The position numbers were made by a program, and so were the translations under genes. Shown piece after piece: positions 22,928 to 33,737 of a stretch of DNA of 64,000 nt; the first letter of the stretch is position 1, and each line of letters opens with the position of its first letter. Location: NCBI RefSeq assembly GCF_050003625.1, contig NC_134399.1, positions 226,180,783-226,244,782 on the forward strand, written 5' to 3'. The stretch is from Haematobia irritans (Eukaryota > Arthropoda > Insecta > Diptera > Muscidae). The notes under the pieces were generated by a model that made no database searches, was not told the DNA's origin, and worked only from the letters and a program-made list of their open reading frames with translations.

Positions 22928-23868
22928 CCCAGCAAAAATGTCTGTGAAGATAAATTCGAATTTGAAATTTGCAGCAAAAACTTAGCCGAGGCACAAACCA
23001 GCACCAAAAATATTTCTCAAATTCGAATTTAGGATTTCAAATTCGAATTTGGATTTTTAGTATTTGGCTTATTATTTAAAAACTAAGCCGCGTGCGATAT
23101 AGAGACTAGGCTCATTGGAAAGGGCTTGAGCTCAGCTTTCATACCCACGAAAGTCTTCATTAGAAAAGTATTTGTGAAAAGCGGAAATTTTAAAATGCTT
23201 TTTCAACAAACTTTTACAGCGGAGCCCACTGTGCCAAAACTAAGCCGCGTGCGGCATAGAAACTAGACTCATTGGAAAGGGCTTTAGCTCAGCTTTCATT
23301 TCCACAATAGTCTTCATTAGAAAAGTATTTGTGAAAAGCGCAAATTGGAAAATAAAATTTTCAACAAATTTTTCCAACGGGCCCACTGTACCAAAACTAA
23401 GCCGCGTGCGATACAGAGACTAGGCTCATTGGAAAGGGCTTGAGCTCAGCTTTCATAATCACAAAAGTCTTCATTAGGAAAGTATTTGTGAAAAGCGAAA
23501 ATTTGAAAACAAAATTTTCAACAAATGTTTACAACGGCCCCACTGTGCCAAAATTAATCCGCGTGCGATATAGAGACTAGGCTCATTGGAAAGGGCTTGA
23601 GCTAAGCTTTCATAATCACAAAAGTCTTCATTAGAAAAGTATTTGTGAAAAGCGAAAATTTGAAAACAAAATTTTCAACAAATTTTTACAACGGGCCCAC
23701 TGTGCCAAAACTAAGCCGCGTGCGATATAGAGACTAGGCTCATTGGAAAGGGTTTGAGCCCAGCTTTCATACCCACGAAAGTCTTCATTAGAAAAGTATT
23801 TGTGAAAAGCGAAAATTTGAAAATGCTTTTTCAACAAATTTTTACAACGGAGCCCACTGTGCGTGATG
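22928..23868 (+). repeat. 157-bp tandem satellite with a CCCAGCAAAAA edge
   Basis: Starts CCCAGCAAAAATG, the same terminal motif as the MITEs at 24127 and 48255. A unique lead (gataaattcgaattt, aaacttagccgaggcacaaa) follows. About five units of 157 bp come next; 'aa(g/t)ccgcgtgcg' recurs at about 23084, 23242, 23399, 23556 and 23713. Each has 'ttcattagaaaagtatttgt' and 'cccactgtgcc'. A related copy begins at 63545. It may be one arm of a larger element whose other end is lost. Confidence 0.7.
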
Positions 23869-24126
23869 AAGATTTTGTTGATTCGCGGTTCCGAATCATT
23901 TTGTCCGCAAATTTAATTAATGCGACTTTAACGGAGGGACTCAAAATTTGTGTTCTAACTTTGATGAAAATTTTTTGAAGTAAAGATTATAAACTTTAAC
24001 ATACTCAAAATTTAATTATTTTAAAGAAATTTGTCTAATGGCCCAATTTTTTTGCCAGCTGATTAAGACTAAGCTAGAAAAATGTATACGGTAAAATTCA
24101 GCATATGTTGCAAAGCCTCTTGTATA

Positions 24127-24601
24127 CCCAGCAAAAAAAGCGTCGCCAAAAAAGTAATGAAAATGTTCTTTTGGGATGATCGAGATAATTATAAATGTAA
24201 ATGAAAAAATAGTAAATTAAAAAATTCTGTAATATTTTATCAAATAAATAATGTTTATATTTTTTATAATTTTTAATGGATTCTAATCGGACCGACAATC
24301 GGAAACGTTTGACCTCAAATATTTTCAAAAATTCAAAATTTTTTCAGATTGGATTTAGAATTTTTTCGACAAAATTTAAATGATTTGTAACATTTTACGA
24401 ATTCTTACTTTGTTTCTAACCTATTTGAAACAAAAAAAAGTTTAAATTACCCATTAATAGTATGGAAAAGCCAAGTTATATAAAATTGAATTAAAAGAAC
24501 TTCCTGGGTAGTTAAAATAAAGAACATCATTGGGAGTGCATCTTCTGGAAGTGCTTTTAAAGTTGTGCCTTTGGAAGAACTTCGAAATTTTTTTGCTGGG
24601 G
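24127..24601. mobile_element. CCCAGCAAAAA MITE
   Basis: 475 bp between TA dinucleotides (24125-24126, 24602-24603). The left end CCCAGCAAAAAAAGCG and the right end reverse-complemented CCCCAGCAAAAAAATTTCG are inverted repeats. No protein. The inner right part ('gttgtgcctttggaagaact') is also found near 51287. Confidence 0.7.
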
Positions 24602-24714
24602 TATCAAACGGTAAAAATCTACAATTTATGATAGATGTCTACCAACTGTAGCAACAACAGTGAACCACTAAATGCCATATGTTCTTCATTTTTGTCCCAC
24701 CTGTTTATCATGTA

Positions 24715-24933
24715 CACTAAAAGGTAAAATTTCGTTATATAAACGAAATATGTCATTAAAAGTGAGCCAATGAAACAAATTCGTTAATACAATGAAATTT
24801 TTCTTTATTATTTTATTCTTTATTTATTAGTATCGTACTATTAACAAATACTTTCATTGTATTAATGAAAATGTTTCATTATAACAATGAACATTTTTCG
24901 TTGGCTCAATCTTACTGAAATTTTCTTTGTGTG
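24715..24933. mobile_element. 219-bp MITE with long inverted ends
   Basis: Flanked by TA (24713-24714, 24934-24935). Ends: CACTAAAAGGTAAAATTTCG and, reversed, CACACAAAGAAAATTTCAG. Inner inverted parts 'gagccaatgaaac' / 'gttggctcaa' and 'ttaatacaatgaaa' extend the pairing over most of the element. Confidence 0.7.
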
Positions 24934-25184
24934 TAGTGCCACCATTTCATTAATTAATTTTATGCTGCAATAGCTTTTGTAAATTAAGATTACGAATATG
25001 ATCGGACCCTTAAAAAATAATCGAGTAAGGAGGGAACTTTGACTCCGACATGGCGCTGAGAATACTAGGGAAAACAAATCACAATGATGTAGAGCTCAGG
25101 CTCCCACGGATTTGATGATCGAAAGAGTAGAGATATTTACATGTTCCAATAGGAATGGGAATGGCGAAAGGGATAAACAAAACT

Positions 25185-25504
25185 TACTGGAGAGGTTGGG
25201 GTTCGATTCCTGCTTCGACCGAACACCAAAAAGTTTCTCAGCGGTGGATTATCCCACCTCAGTAATGCTGGTGACATTTCTGAGGGTTTCAAAGCTTCTC
25301 TAAGTGGTTTCACTGCAATGTGGAATGCCGTTCGGAGTTGGCTATAAAAATGAGGTCCCTTCTCATTGAGCTTAACATGGAATCGGGCAGCACTCAGTGA
25401 TAAGAGGGAAGTTCACCAATGTGGTGTCACAATGGACTGAATAGTCTATGTGAGCCTGATACATCGGACTGCCACATAACCTAACCTAACCTACTGGAGA
25501 GGTT
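25185..25504 (+). mobile_element. 5'-truncated SINE with 13-bp target duplication
   Basis: SINE body at 25198-25491 begins inside the head at 'gggttcgattcctgcttcg' (box B kept, box A lost) and ends in an AACCT tail. TACTGGAGAGGTT flanks it on both sides (25185-25197 and 25492-25504). A 5' truncation plus a perfect 13-bp duplication is the mark of LINE-driven target-primed reverse transcription. Confidence 0.9.
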
Positions 25505-28300
25505 AGATCTATTTGAACACGGAATTTAACATAGTAAAGAGATGTGTCCTGGGCGACGGCTGGATAATGTAAGAGGAAGTTGAAAGGTAGCTCGCAGGTA
25601 TTTTAATCAAGCAGAAGAACCGGACAAAAATGACAATACTTGTCACTATTTTTTTTCCTTTATTCTATTATATTATTTTCTTTTAATCTATTACATCTTA
25701 TGTGTGGGGAAGTACAATGAACAGCCGGTTTGCTAAGCAAAAGCTTGGGAAAGGTATAAAAACACATTTCGCGTTTGTACACAAGACCACATGTGGGTGG
25801 TCTGGTCAAGTCCATGGATAGGGTGTTTTTGTTTTGGTATGGAATTCCATTAAAAATCGATTTCATATTTACTTTACCATCACGGCTCTCATTGATGACG
25901 CTTACAATTACTACGACACTCATTGCCATGGACAAACAATTGTAGAAATATTGCTACACGACGGAAAAATACAAATCTAATGGCATTTTCATTTCTTGTG
26001 AAATATGTGCACTTATTTTGAATTTTACCCGGAATATGAAATTTTTATATTCTTTTGTAAAAAAAAATCAGAAGTTTGAAAAATGTTCGAATTCTGTTGT
26101 GAAAATTATACCACGCATAATGGAAAATTGAGGGCATTTTACAGCACTGCCGCAAAACGAGAATGCTGCGATTGTCCGAAAACGCAAAGTTTCATATCTT
26201 TAAATTAACTAAAATATTGAATTTTTGGATAAAAAAAATTAAAATATATGCCAAGACTTATTTTTAGAATTTTGCATTTTTTATTTTTCAATCTATTTAT
26301 AATTACAAAAAAAAAAAAATCATCAAATCAAGTCTATGCTTCTTATTTATTTTTAATCAAATAGACACAATTTTCTAAGATTCACGTCCAAATGCAATGA
26401 ATAAACAAATATCCCTGGTTCAAGGACGTTATTTATTAAATAAATTATTATTATGAGGCCTTTGTTAATGTTTTACTCGGGAGAGTTGTATCTTAAATTA
26501 CTGAGAGAAATTCCTTCGACTCTCTATGCCATCTATAACATTTGCTCGCTCAGAAAAAGAGATCTATGTTCTTTCATATTTCAGCATTTGTGCTTACGAC
26601 AATACACTTTCAATTGTATATAGATTTTCGTTAAGTGTACATTAATAATGCTATTAAAGCATGGAAACTTTACACCTAAGTAAAGTGAAGTGCGTGTGTC
26701 TTAGGTGTTTTTATATTTTAGCAGCATAAAAAAATTATCGTGACCTAATAAACATGGATAGAATGGAATCGCCAAAACAGTAAAAAAAATCCCTCCTTCC
26801 TCCAAAACGGAAACCAAGTCAATTAATGAATGAATTCAATGGGTCATTTGGTTAATATGGGCAACACTAACCTCCCATGTCAGTTCGGAGCAATCAAGTG
26901 AAATGTTTGTTGGAATAATATTTTCGTACTGCCACCATCACCACCACCACCAACAACAGAAGCAAAATCTGTCTAACAAATGAATGGAATAAAGTGAAAA
27001 TTTGAGACGGCTCACAAACCAAAGCGTTCGACAGCATATATGAGTATGTTGCTCGGTCAAACAAAGTTCAAATAAGAGTGAATTTTGGTTACCGAAACTG
27101 GGTCAAGGTTGCAACTAAACTAAAATGGAGTTTAATGGAGTTTGTAGGTTTTATGGAGATGTTTTCTAGCCAAGAGAAGTGATTTAACATGGAAGTTAAT
27201 GCATTGTAAACACTTCAAATTCTCCTTCCCCGTCGTATCGCATCTAGCCATGCTCACATTTCATATGCAAGGCAGCCAAATGATTTCTCAAGAAAACGTG
27301 TTTAAGGCATTCAAGCATATCAACCAGCGCGTACTCATTCAGACATTCAGCCAATAAACCCGCTGACAAACGTTGCCCATGACTCATTACTCCATGAGAA
27401 TTGTAATTGTCATTTGGTCTACGACGACGACAACAGTCATACACTCTACTCTCCATGCAAGTATTCCCCAAAGTATGTAAATTCGAAGGAGGAGTATAAT
27501 CACCAACAGGTGATTGTAAGTGTATTAAGAGAATTATTATTTTATCATACTCTCTCAAAATGGTTTTATGACAGTTGACCATGATTAGTGGTGGGGGCGT
27601 CAGGAAATTCCCTAAAGTGTTGGCATTAAGTGCACCTTAATGAAACGAGAGCGATATGTCAGCTATAGGGTATGCTGAGGTAAATAAACGTAACACCAAC
27701 AGCAACAACATTAAAAGCAAAAAAAAACAAATAAACTTGCGCGAAATGTACGTTATAACAAGCAGTTTTTTCCATGCGTAATTGTAGACAAATTAACATA
27801 CTTTTATTATTCGCACAAACACAAGGGTGTGGGGTTAAGGAGCAAGATTAACCACAGGGCCTTTTATGCAGAATTTTTGTAGTCTATCTCAACAAAAGCA
27901 TTCGGAGGTTATTTTCAAGTCATTCCATTACAAACTGATCTCAAATGTAATATCTGCTATTCTCAATGTGATATGATGTTCTCCCTTTTACAGGCTTCCT
28001 CTTACACTATGCTCTCTCTCTCGCTCTTTTAAACCCAGTATGACCATATCGACAAAAGTTTTACAGCTAAATCAGCATTAAAATAATAAGAAAATGCCAA
28101 AAATATAAAAAATAACAAAAATAATGCAAAATTGTATTCATTTATTTATCCATAAGTAATACAAAAGTGTATTAAAAAGCAAATTACCTGAAGTAAAAAA
28201 TATAATTAAATTCAAAATCTTTAACAAGAGATTACCTAAATAAAAAAATACCACAGTACGAGAATTTGTTAGTTTAATTTCTTTGAAATATGAGATGTTA
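25505..28300. other. non-coding stretch, partly unique-looking
   Basis: No named gene. 26200-26460 is very AT-rich. 26880-27640 is less AT-rich and shows a (CAC)n run at about 26932-26952. It also holds a minus-strand open frame of 112 codons (27582-27244) that I do not recognise. A (CT)n run lies at 28013-28024. This block is a candidate for conserved non-coding or regulatory DNA because no repeat family covers it. Confidence 0.4.
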
Positions 28301-28638
28301 GGAGCCTCCGTGGTGCAATGGTTAGCATGCCCGCCTTGCATACACAAGGTCGTGGGTTCGATTCCTGCTTCGACCGAACACCAAAACGTTTTTCAGCGGT
28401 GGATTATCCCACCTCAGTAATGCTGGTGACATTTCTGAGGGGTTCAAAGCTTCTCTAAGTGGTTTCACTGCAATGTGGAACGCCGTTCGGACTCGGCTAT
28501 AAAAAGGAGGTCCCTTGTCATTGAGCTTAACATGGAATCGGGCAGCACTCAGTGATAAGAGAGAAGTTCGCCAATGTGGTATCACAATGGACTGAATAGT
28601 CTAAGTGAGCCTGATACATCGGGCTGCCACCTAACCTA
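28301..28638 (+). mobile_element. full-length tRNA-derived SINE
   Basis: Complete head and body. Box A TGGTGCAATGG and box B GGTTCGATTCC fit the RNA polymerase III consensus and are spaced as in a tRNA. The body runs 'cagcggtggattatccca', 'gcagcactcagtgataag', 'gcctgatacatcgggctgcc', and the 3' end is CACCTAACCTA. The minus-strand open frame of 87 codons within it is an artefact. Confidence 0.9.
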
Positions 28639-29301
28639 GGAGTAACTTTCATTCCAGATTTTTGGATTGATAATTGATCAAAATTAAAAACTTTTTTTGT
28701 ATACTACATTAGTTGCACATTTCGGAGATTAAAAAGTCGCATGGCACCAAATAGGTTGAAAAATAAAGCTGAAGTCGCACAACGGTAACACTACTCAACT
28801 AATATTTTTTTTGCTGTCTGTGATTTATATTACACGTACTGTGATTGAAAAAATTTCAATTAAAAAAAAAAACAATTAGTGTCGAAATTAAATTTTAAAA
28901 AATATGTTCTGTGCATACTACAATTGTTGTGGTCGCCTCCATAAATCTGCCGAAATAGAACACTACAGAGCTTGAAAGTTGTGAATTGCAAGGCCAATCT
29001 TTACTTTTTGGAAAGGCCATCTTTGTAATGGCCTCTGAAGACTGATATCACATTCGCCTTCAATATGACTCGTATGAGGTCGTATTTCTCAGAGGTTTAC
29101 AAAATGTAATTCTCCAGAAAAAAAACGTTAGCATTTCAGCGCTCTTTGCTCGGAGTTTATTGAATTGCATTACTGCTTTAGTGGTTCCCCTTGTCTTGCC
29201 ATAGTATTTCCTGTTATTATTTTGATGAGAATATGAAAAAAAAAACAAATCGTTCAAATATTGATTCAATTTGTCATTTATACAATGACCGGTTTCAAGT
29301 A
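28639..29301. other. non-coding stretch
   Basis: Nothing recognised. AT-rich, with no domain in any open frame. Confidence 0.5.
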
Positions 29302-30233
29302 AAGGGTGATTCTTTTGAGGTTAGGATTTTCATGCATTAGTATTTGACAGATCACGTGGGATTTCAGACATGGTGTCAAAGAGAAAGATGCTCAGTATGC
29401 TTTGACATTTCATCATGAATAGCCGAACGATCTGCCACAACGTCGAATTTTCAGTGAATGGGCCCTAGAAAAGTTGGCAGAAAATCCGCTTTTTTATCGA
29501 CAAATTTTGTTCAGCGATGAGGCTCATTTCTGGTTGAATGGCTACGTAAATAAGCAAAATTGCCGCATTTGGAGTGAAGAGCAACCAGAAGCCGTTCAAG
29601 AACTGCCCATGCATCCCGAAAAATGCACTGTTTGGTGTGGTTTGTACGCTGGTGGAATCATTGGACCGTATTTTTTCAAAGATGCTGTTGGACGCAACGT
29701 GACGGTGAATGGCGATCGCTATCGTTCGATGCTAACAAACTTTTTGTTGCCAAAAATGGAAGAACTGAACTTGGTTGACATGTGGTTTCAACAAGATGGC
29801 GCTACATGCCACACAGCTCGCGATTCTATGGCCATTTTGAGGGAAAACTTCGGAGAACAATTCATCTCAAGAAATGGACCGGTAAGTTGGCCACCAAGAT
29901 CATGCGATTTGACGCCTTTAGACTATTTTTTGTGGGGCTACGTCAAGTCTAAGGTCTACAGAAATAAGCCAGCAACTATTCCAGCTTTGGAAGACAACAT
30001 TTCCGAAGAAATTCGGGCTATTCCGGCCGAAATGCTCGAAAAAGTTGCCCAAAATTGGACTTTCCGAATGGACCACCTAAGACGCAGCCGCGGTCAACAT
30101 TTAAATGAAATTATCTTCAAAAAGTAAATGTCATGGACCAATCTAACGTTTCAAATAAAGAACCGATGAGATTTTGCAAATTTTATGCGTTTTTTTTTTA
30201 AAAAAGTTATCAAGCTCTTAACAAATCACCCTT
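29302..30233 (+). mobile_element. DD41D (rosa-type) mariner-like element, deleted copy A
   Basis: 932 bp between TA dinucleotides (29300-29301, 30234-30235). The outer ends AAGGGTGATT are inverted repeats. The DNA-binding half of the transposase gene is missing. Almost identical to copy B at 45836-46769, which lies in the opposite orientation. Confidence 0.85.
29423..30127 (+). pseudogene. DD41D transposase, catalytic part only
   Basis: The frame is open from after a TAG at 29420-29422 to the stop at 30125-30127. It reads the whole RNase-H-like catalytic domain: ILFSDEAHFWLNG (first Asp), MWFQQDGATCHTA (second Asp) and CDLTPLDYFLWG (third Asp). There are 41 residues between the second and third, the DD41D spacing of rosa-type elements. 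The N-terminal helix-turn-helix region is deleted. The original start (ATGAATAG at about 29415) is out of frame with the catalytic part, so no protein starting there would include it. The carboxy end (HLRRSRGQHLNEIIFKK) is complete. A catalytic fragment alone would not bind its own ends. Confidence 0.85.
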
Positions 30234-30235
30234 TA

Positions 30236-30954
30236 TTTACGATGGTTTAATTTCGAAACTCTAAATGTGACATGTAATGGACTTGGTGATTGTTGATTGT
30301 TCATGTTGTTGTTATTTAATTATTGGCTAAACCAAATTCAGATATTTCGCGCTCTATTTGCATTGGTGATTTTTTTTCACGTTATAGCCACTCATAGTCT
30401 TTGGTCTATGATTACAGATAAAATCGCAAACAATAAAAACAAAACAGTATAATAACATAATAATTGGGAAAAATTCTTTATGTATTTGGGTAGATTTTAT
30501 ACAAAAATTATTTTATTTTGTAGCGTTTAATCTTGATAATATATGAAAATAACTCTCAAAACTTTGATAATTTTTACACAACATATTATTTTCCCTCTGA
30601 ATCTGGGCCATGAGAAATCTAAATTTAGAATCAAATAACAATCATTAATAAAATAGAGATGTTTCCCCTGACTATAGCATGGGATTTGATAGTCGTCCTT
30701 CAATGCCAGGGGCTAAGGTCACTAATTGTGGTAAACGAAGGAATTATGATTATAAATTCGGTTTAAAGTTCTATCATATTCCAGTTTGAAGATAATGTAT
30801 AAGAAGAGGTATCAAGGGCCTTCTAATTATGCATTGATATTTTATATTTTGATCCATTCTAAGAGCTTTTGTGAAATTTGAAGTTAAATTTGAGATTTTA
30901 AGCCCTCAAACCCTGAAAAAAATTTTTGAAGTTTTATTACTAAAAAGCAGACAA
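30236..30954. other. non-coding stretch
   Basis: AT-rich, nothing recognised. Short inverted and A/T runs only. Confidence 0.5.
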
Positions 30955-30977
30955 GGCCGTAGCCAGGATTTTAATTC

Positions 30978-30995
30978 GGGGGGGGGGGGGGGGGG
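30978..30995 (+). repeat. G18 homopolymer
   Basis: A run of 18 G residues in otherwise AT-rich DNA. A second run of 15 G lies at 34059-34073. Such runs can form quadruplexes and are prone to length error. Confidence 0.95.
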
Positions 30996-31073
30996 TTCAA
31001 CTTAAAAAAAAAATATTCATATAATCTCATGTGTAGAAAATTTTATTTATGCATAGGTATGTATACAATATTT

Positions 31074-32423
31074 ATACCCTGCTCCACACTGTGGAACAGG
31101 GTATTATAAGTTAGTGCATATGTTTGAAACACCCAGAAGGAGACGAGATAGACACATGGTGTCTTTGGCAAAAATGCTCAGGGTGGGCTCTTCAGTCGAT
31201 ATAGCGATGTCCGTCTGTCCGTGAACGCATTTTTGTAATCAAAGTCTAGGTCGCAGTTTTAGTCCAATCGACTTCAAATTTGGCACAAGTATGTGTTTTG
31301 GCTCAGAATAGATCCCTATTGATTTTTAAAGAAATCGGCTCAGATTTAGATATAGCTCCCATATATATATTTCGCCCGATATGGACTTATATGGCCCCAG
31401 AAGCCAGAGTTTTAACCTAATTTGCTTAAAATTTTGCACAAGAAGAACAATTAATACTGTAGTCAAGTGTACCAAATTTTACTGAAATCGGTTCAGATTT
31501 AGATTTAGCTCCCACATATATCTTTCGCCCGATATGGACTAATACGGTCCCAGAAGCCAGAGCTTTACCCCAATTTGGTTGAAATTTTGCACAGGGAGTA
31601 GAATTAGCATTGTAGCTATGCGTGCCAAATTTGGTTGAAATCGCTTCAGATTTCGATATAGCTCCCATATATAGCTTTCGGCCGATTTACACTCATTTGA
31701 CCATAGAGGCCAATTTGTTGCTCCGATTTAGTTGAAATTTTGCACAGGGAGTAGAATTAGCATTGTAGCTATGCGTGCCAAATTTGGTTGAAATCGGTTC
31801 AGATTTAGATATATCTCCCATATATAGCTTTCGCCCGATTTACATTCATATGACCACAGAGGCCAATTTTAAACTCCGATTTAGTTGAAATTTTGTACAG
31901 GGAGTAGAATAAGCATTGTTACTATGCGTGCCAAATTTGGTTGAAGTCGGTTCAGATTTAGATATAGCTCCCATATATATGTTTTTCTGATTTCGACAAA
32001 AATGGTCAAAATACCAACATTTTCGTTGTAAAATCGCCACTGCTTAGTCAAAAAATTGTAAAAATTACTCTAATTTTCCTAAACTGCTAATACATGTATA
32101 TCGAGCGATAAATCATAAATAAACTTTTTCGAAGTTTCCTTAAAATTGCTTCAGATTTAAACGTTTCCCAATTTTTTTTACTAAAATTGTGTTCCACCCT
32201 AGTGCATTAGCCGACTTAAATTTTGAGTCTATAGATTTTGTAGAAGTAGAAGTCTATCAAATTCAGATCGAGTGATATTTAAATGTATGTATTTGGGACA
32301 AACCTTTATATATAGCCCCCAACATATTTGACGGATGTGATATGGTATCAAAAATTTAGATCTACAAAGTGGTGCAGGGTATAATATAGTCGGCCCCGCC
32401 CGACTTTAGACTTTCCTTACTTG
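31074..32423 (+). mobile_element. DINE-1/HINE-like element, family 1, complete copy H3
   Basis: The least disturbed family-1 copy. The 5' end 'ATACCCTGCTCCACACTGTG' is a near-palindrome with 'gaacagggtat'. The core 'gatatagcgatgtccgtctg' lies at about 31196-31220. About five ~155-bp units follow ('cgcccgatatggactta', 'aaattttgcacagggag', 'ttcagatttagatatagctc'). The 3' inverted partner 'gtggtgcagggtataat' (32352-32368) matches the 5' end. After it come the GC-rich 'tcggccccgcccga' and the end 'ttccttacttg'. No coding capacity; the minus-strand open frames of 60-80 codons in the units are artefacts. Confidence 0.72.
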
Positions 32424-32425
32424 TT

Positions 32426-32622
32426 TTATAATATTAAATTGAGCCGACGGGCTTTTTGGGCAGCAAATAAATCAATTACTTCTTCAGTCGGCACATTTAT
32501 TCAGCGATGAACCGACATTAATGGCAATCCATTGAGTCTACTCTCGCTAGTCGAATTTCTAAGATACGTCTTTAATCTCTTCATTGTTGAAAATGAAAGT
32601 TCGGATGAGTACGTAGTAACTG
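32426..32622 (-). pseudogene. hAT transposase C-terminal dimerisation region (part 2)
   Basis: Minus-strand translation reads ...TYSSELSFSTMKRLKTYLRN, then STSESRLNGLPLMSVHR, a stop, INVPTEEVIDLFAAQKARRL, and ends at TAA (32426-32428). This is the conserved carboxy end of hAT transposases of the zinc-finger MYM/KIAA1586-like kind (SERSFS..KRLKTYLR..RLNGLALM..HRD). One in-frame stop replaces the expected Asp after HR. It continues across the 986-bp insertion into the segment at 33609-33737. Confidence 0.8.
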
Positions 32623-32825
32623 CAGGGATGGAAAATGCAGTACTATAGTACTTTTTTCAATACTTTTTCACCCCGGTCAGTACCGTAGTACCCCCGCGAA
32701 TGATTTAGTACCTTTTGTGTAGACATTTTTGAGTCGATATCAGATTTATGGTACAATAGCTTTGACAAAATATTTTAATATTTTGAGAAAGTCTTTATCA
32801 ACCTTATTTGCTAATAGTCTTTTAA

Positions 32826-33106
32826 CCCTGGACAGTCATCCTTCGTCAAAATGACGACGCGTAATTTCATTTTCGATTTAAAATGCATTTTAGTCGTTTG
32901 GGAAATCATAAATTTAAGTTATTCTAATTCAACCATTTTACGAATTTTTATTTTATACTAATTAAAAACAAATTGAATAAGACAATAAACTCAATTTTGG
33001 TTCTCATTTTTGCTTACGATGTAAATTATAGTGTCTTGAAATAAGCCGTAGTCAAAATGACGAAGGATGACGTTAGTGTATAAAAAATAAGGATGACTTT
33101 CCAGGG
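32826..33106. mobile_element. piggyBac-type MITE
   Basis: 281 bp flanked by TTAA on both sides (32822-32825, 33107-33110). The ends CCCTGGACAGTCATCCTT and CCCTGGAAAGTCATCCTT are inverted. An inner inverted pair 'catccttcgtcaaaatgacg' / 'caaaatgacgaaggatgacg' follows. TTAA targets with CCC-starting ends are diagnostic of the piggyBac superfamily. Confidence 0.85.
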
Positions 33107-33239
33107 TTAAAATATGGCAAAACAAACATGTTCATGTGGGAAGAAAATCTCGATTTGGTAAAAGACATAGTCAAAAACCGGATTTTATTGAACTTCAAGA
33201 ATGTTTTATTCGAAAAAAGAATGTGATTCTATATTATCG

Positions 33240-33500
33240 ATTTTTTATTTCGGTAGAAAATGTTGTCAAAATTTTATTTCTATATAGAATTTTTGCAAAA
33301 TTTTATTTTTATAGAAAATTTTGTCAAAAATTTATTTCAATTTAAAATTTTGTACAAATTTTATTTCTATATGAAATTTTTGCAAAATTTTATTTCTATA
33401 GAAAAAATTTTGCAACATTTTTTTCTACAGATTTTTTTTGCAAAATTTTATTTCTATAGAAAATTTTGTCAAAATTTTATTTTCTTTAAAATTTAGTCTC
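33240..33500 (+). repeat. 29-bp satellite array inside the hAT
   Basis: About nine degenerate units with core TTTCTATAGAAA, the same satellite as in the HINE and CACTGAAA elements. Confidence 0.85.
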
Positions 33501-33608
33501 TTGACAATAATTTTCCAGTGAAATTTTTGTTGAAATTTAGTAAAAAGTACCTTTCCGCTCAAAAATACCTTTTTTGTACTTTCTTAAAAATTGTATTTTC
33601 CATCCCTG

Positions 33609-33737
33609 AGTAACTGGCAAAGTGACCAAAATTGTTAAAAGAATATGCACGTTTGGAAATATATCTTTATTGCACTCTCCAAGTGCTTCCATCGCTGAAT
33701 TAGGCAGGTTCTTTTCGCAGGTTTTGCGCCATTTCAT
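33609..33737 (-). pseudogene. hAT transposase C-terminal region (part 1)
   Basis: Minus-strand reading: KWRKTCEKNLPNSAMEALGE, then CNKDIFPNVHILLTILVTLP and VT, where the insertion (with its duplicated AGTAACTG) cuts the frame. 'P.SA.EAL..C....FPN.H.LL..L.TLPVT' is the usual sequence just before the SERSFS motif of hAT transposases. Together with 32426-32622 it makes one interrupted C-terminal domain. Upstream of 33737 the similarity fades, so the fragment is 5'-truncated. Confidence 0.8.

Larger units (their letters stand above)
32623..33608. mobile_element. non-autonomous hAT inserted in the older hAT
   Basis: 986 bp flanked by a perfect 8-bp duplication AGTAACTG (32615-32622 and 33609-33616). 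Inverted ends CAGGGATGGAAAATGCAGTA and CAGGGATGGAAAATACAATT. Internal sequence includes 'gtactatagtactttttt' near the left and related 'aaaaagtacctttcc' near the right. A piggyBac-type MITE and a 29-bp satellite array lie inside. No transposase of its own. Confidence 0.88.
30955..33737 (-). mobile_element. old hAT element remnant, 3' part, with nested insertions
   Basis: The minus strand holds the end of a hAT transposase (next entries) and, further downstream, a G/C homopolymer of 18 (30978-30995). Beyond the homopolymer, 'aaggccgtagccaggatttt' in plus orientation resembles a degenerate hAT-type terminus. HINE copy H3 and a smaller hAT have inserted into it. The 5' half is missing, or at least not recognisable upstream of 33737. 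Confidence 0.5.

Noticed and set aside
27244..27582. 112-codon minus-strand open frame in a repeat-free block
   Set aside because: Has ATG and stop, but no domain, no homologue I recognise and a weak start context. I cannot call it a gene.
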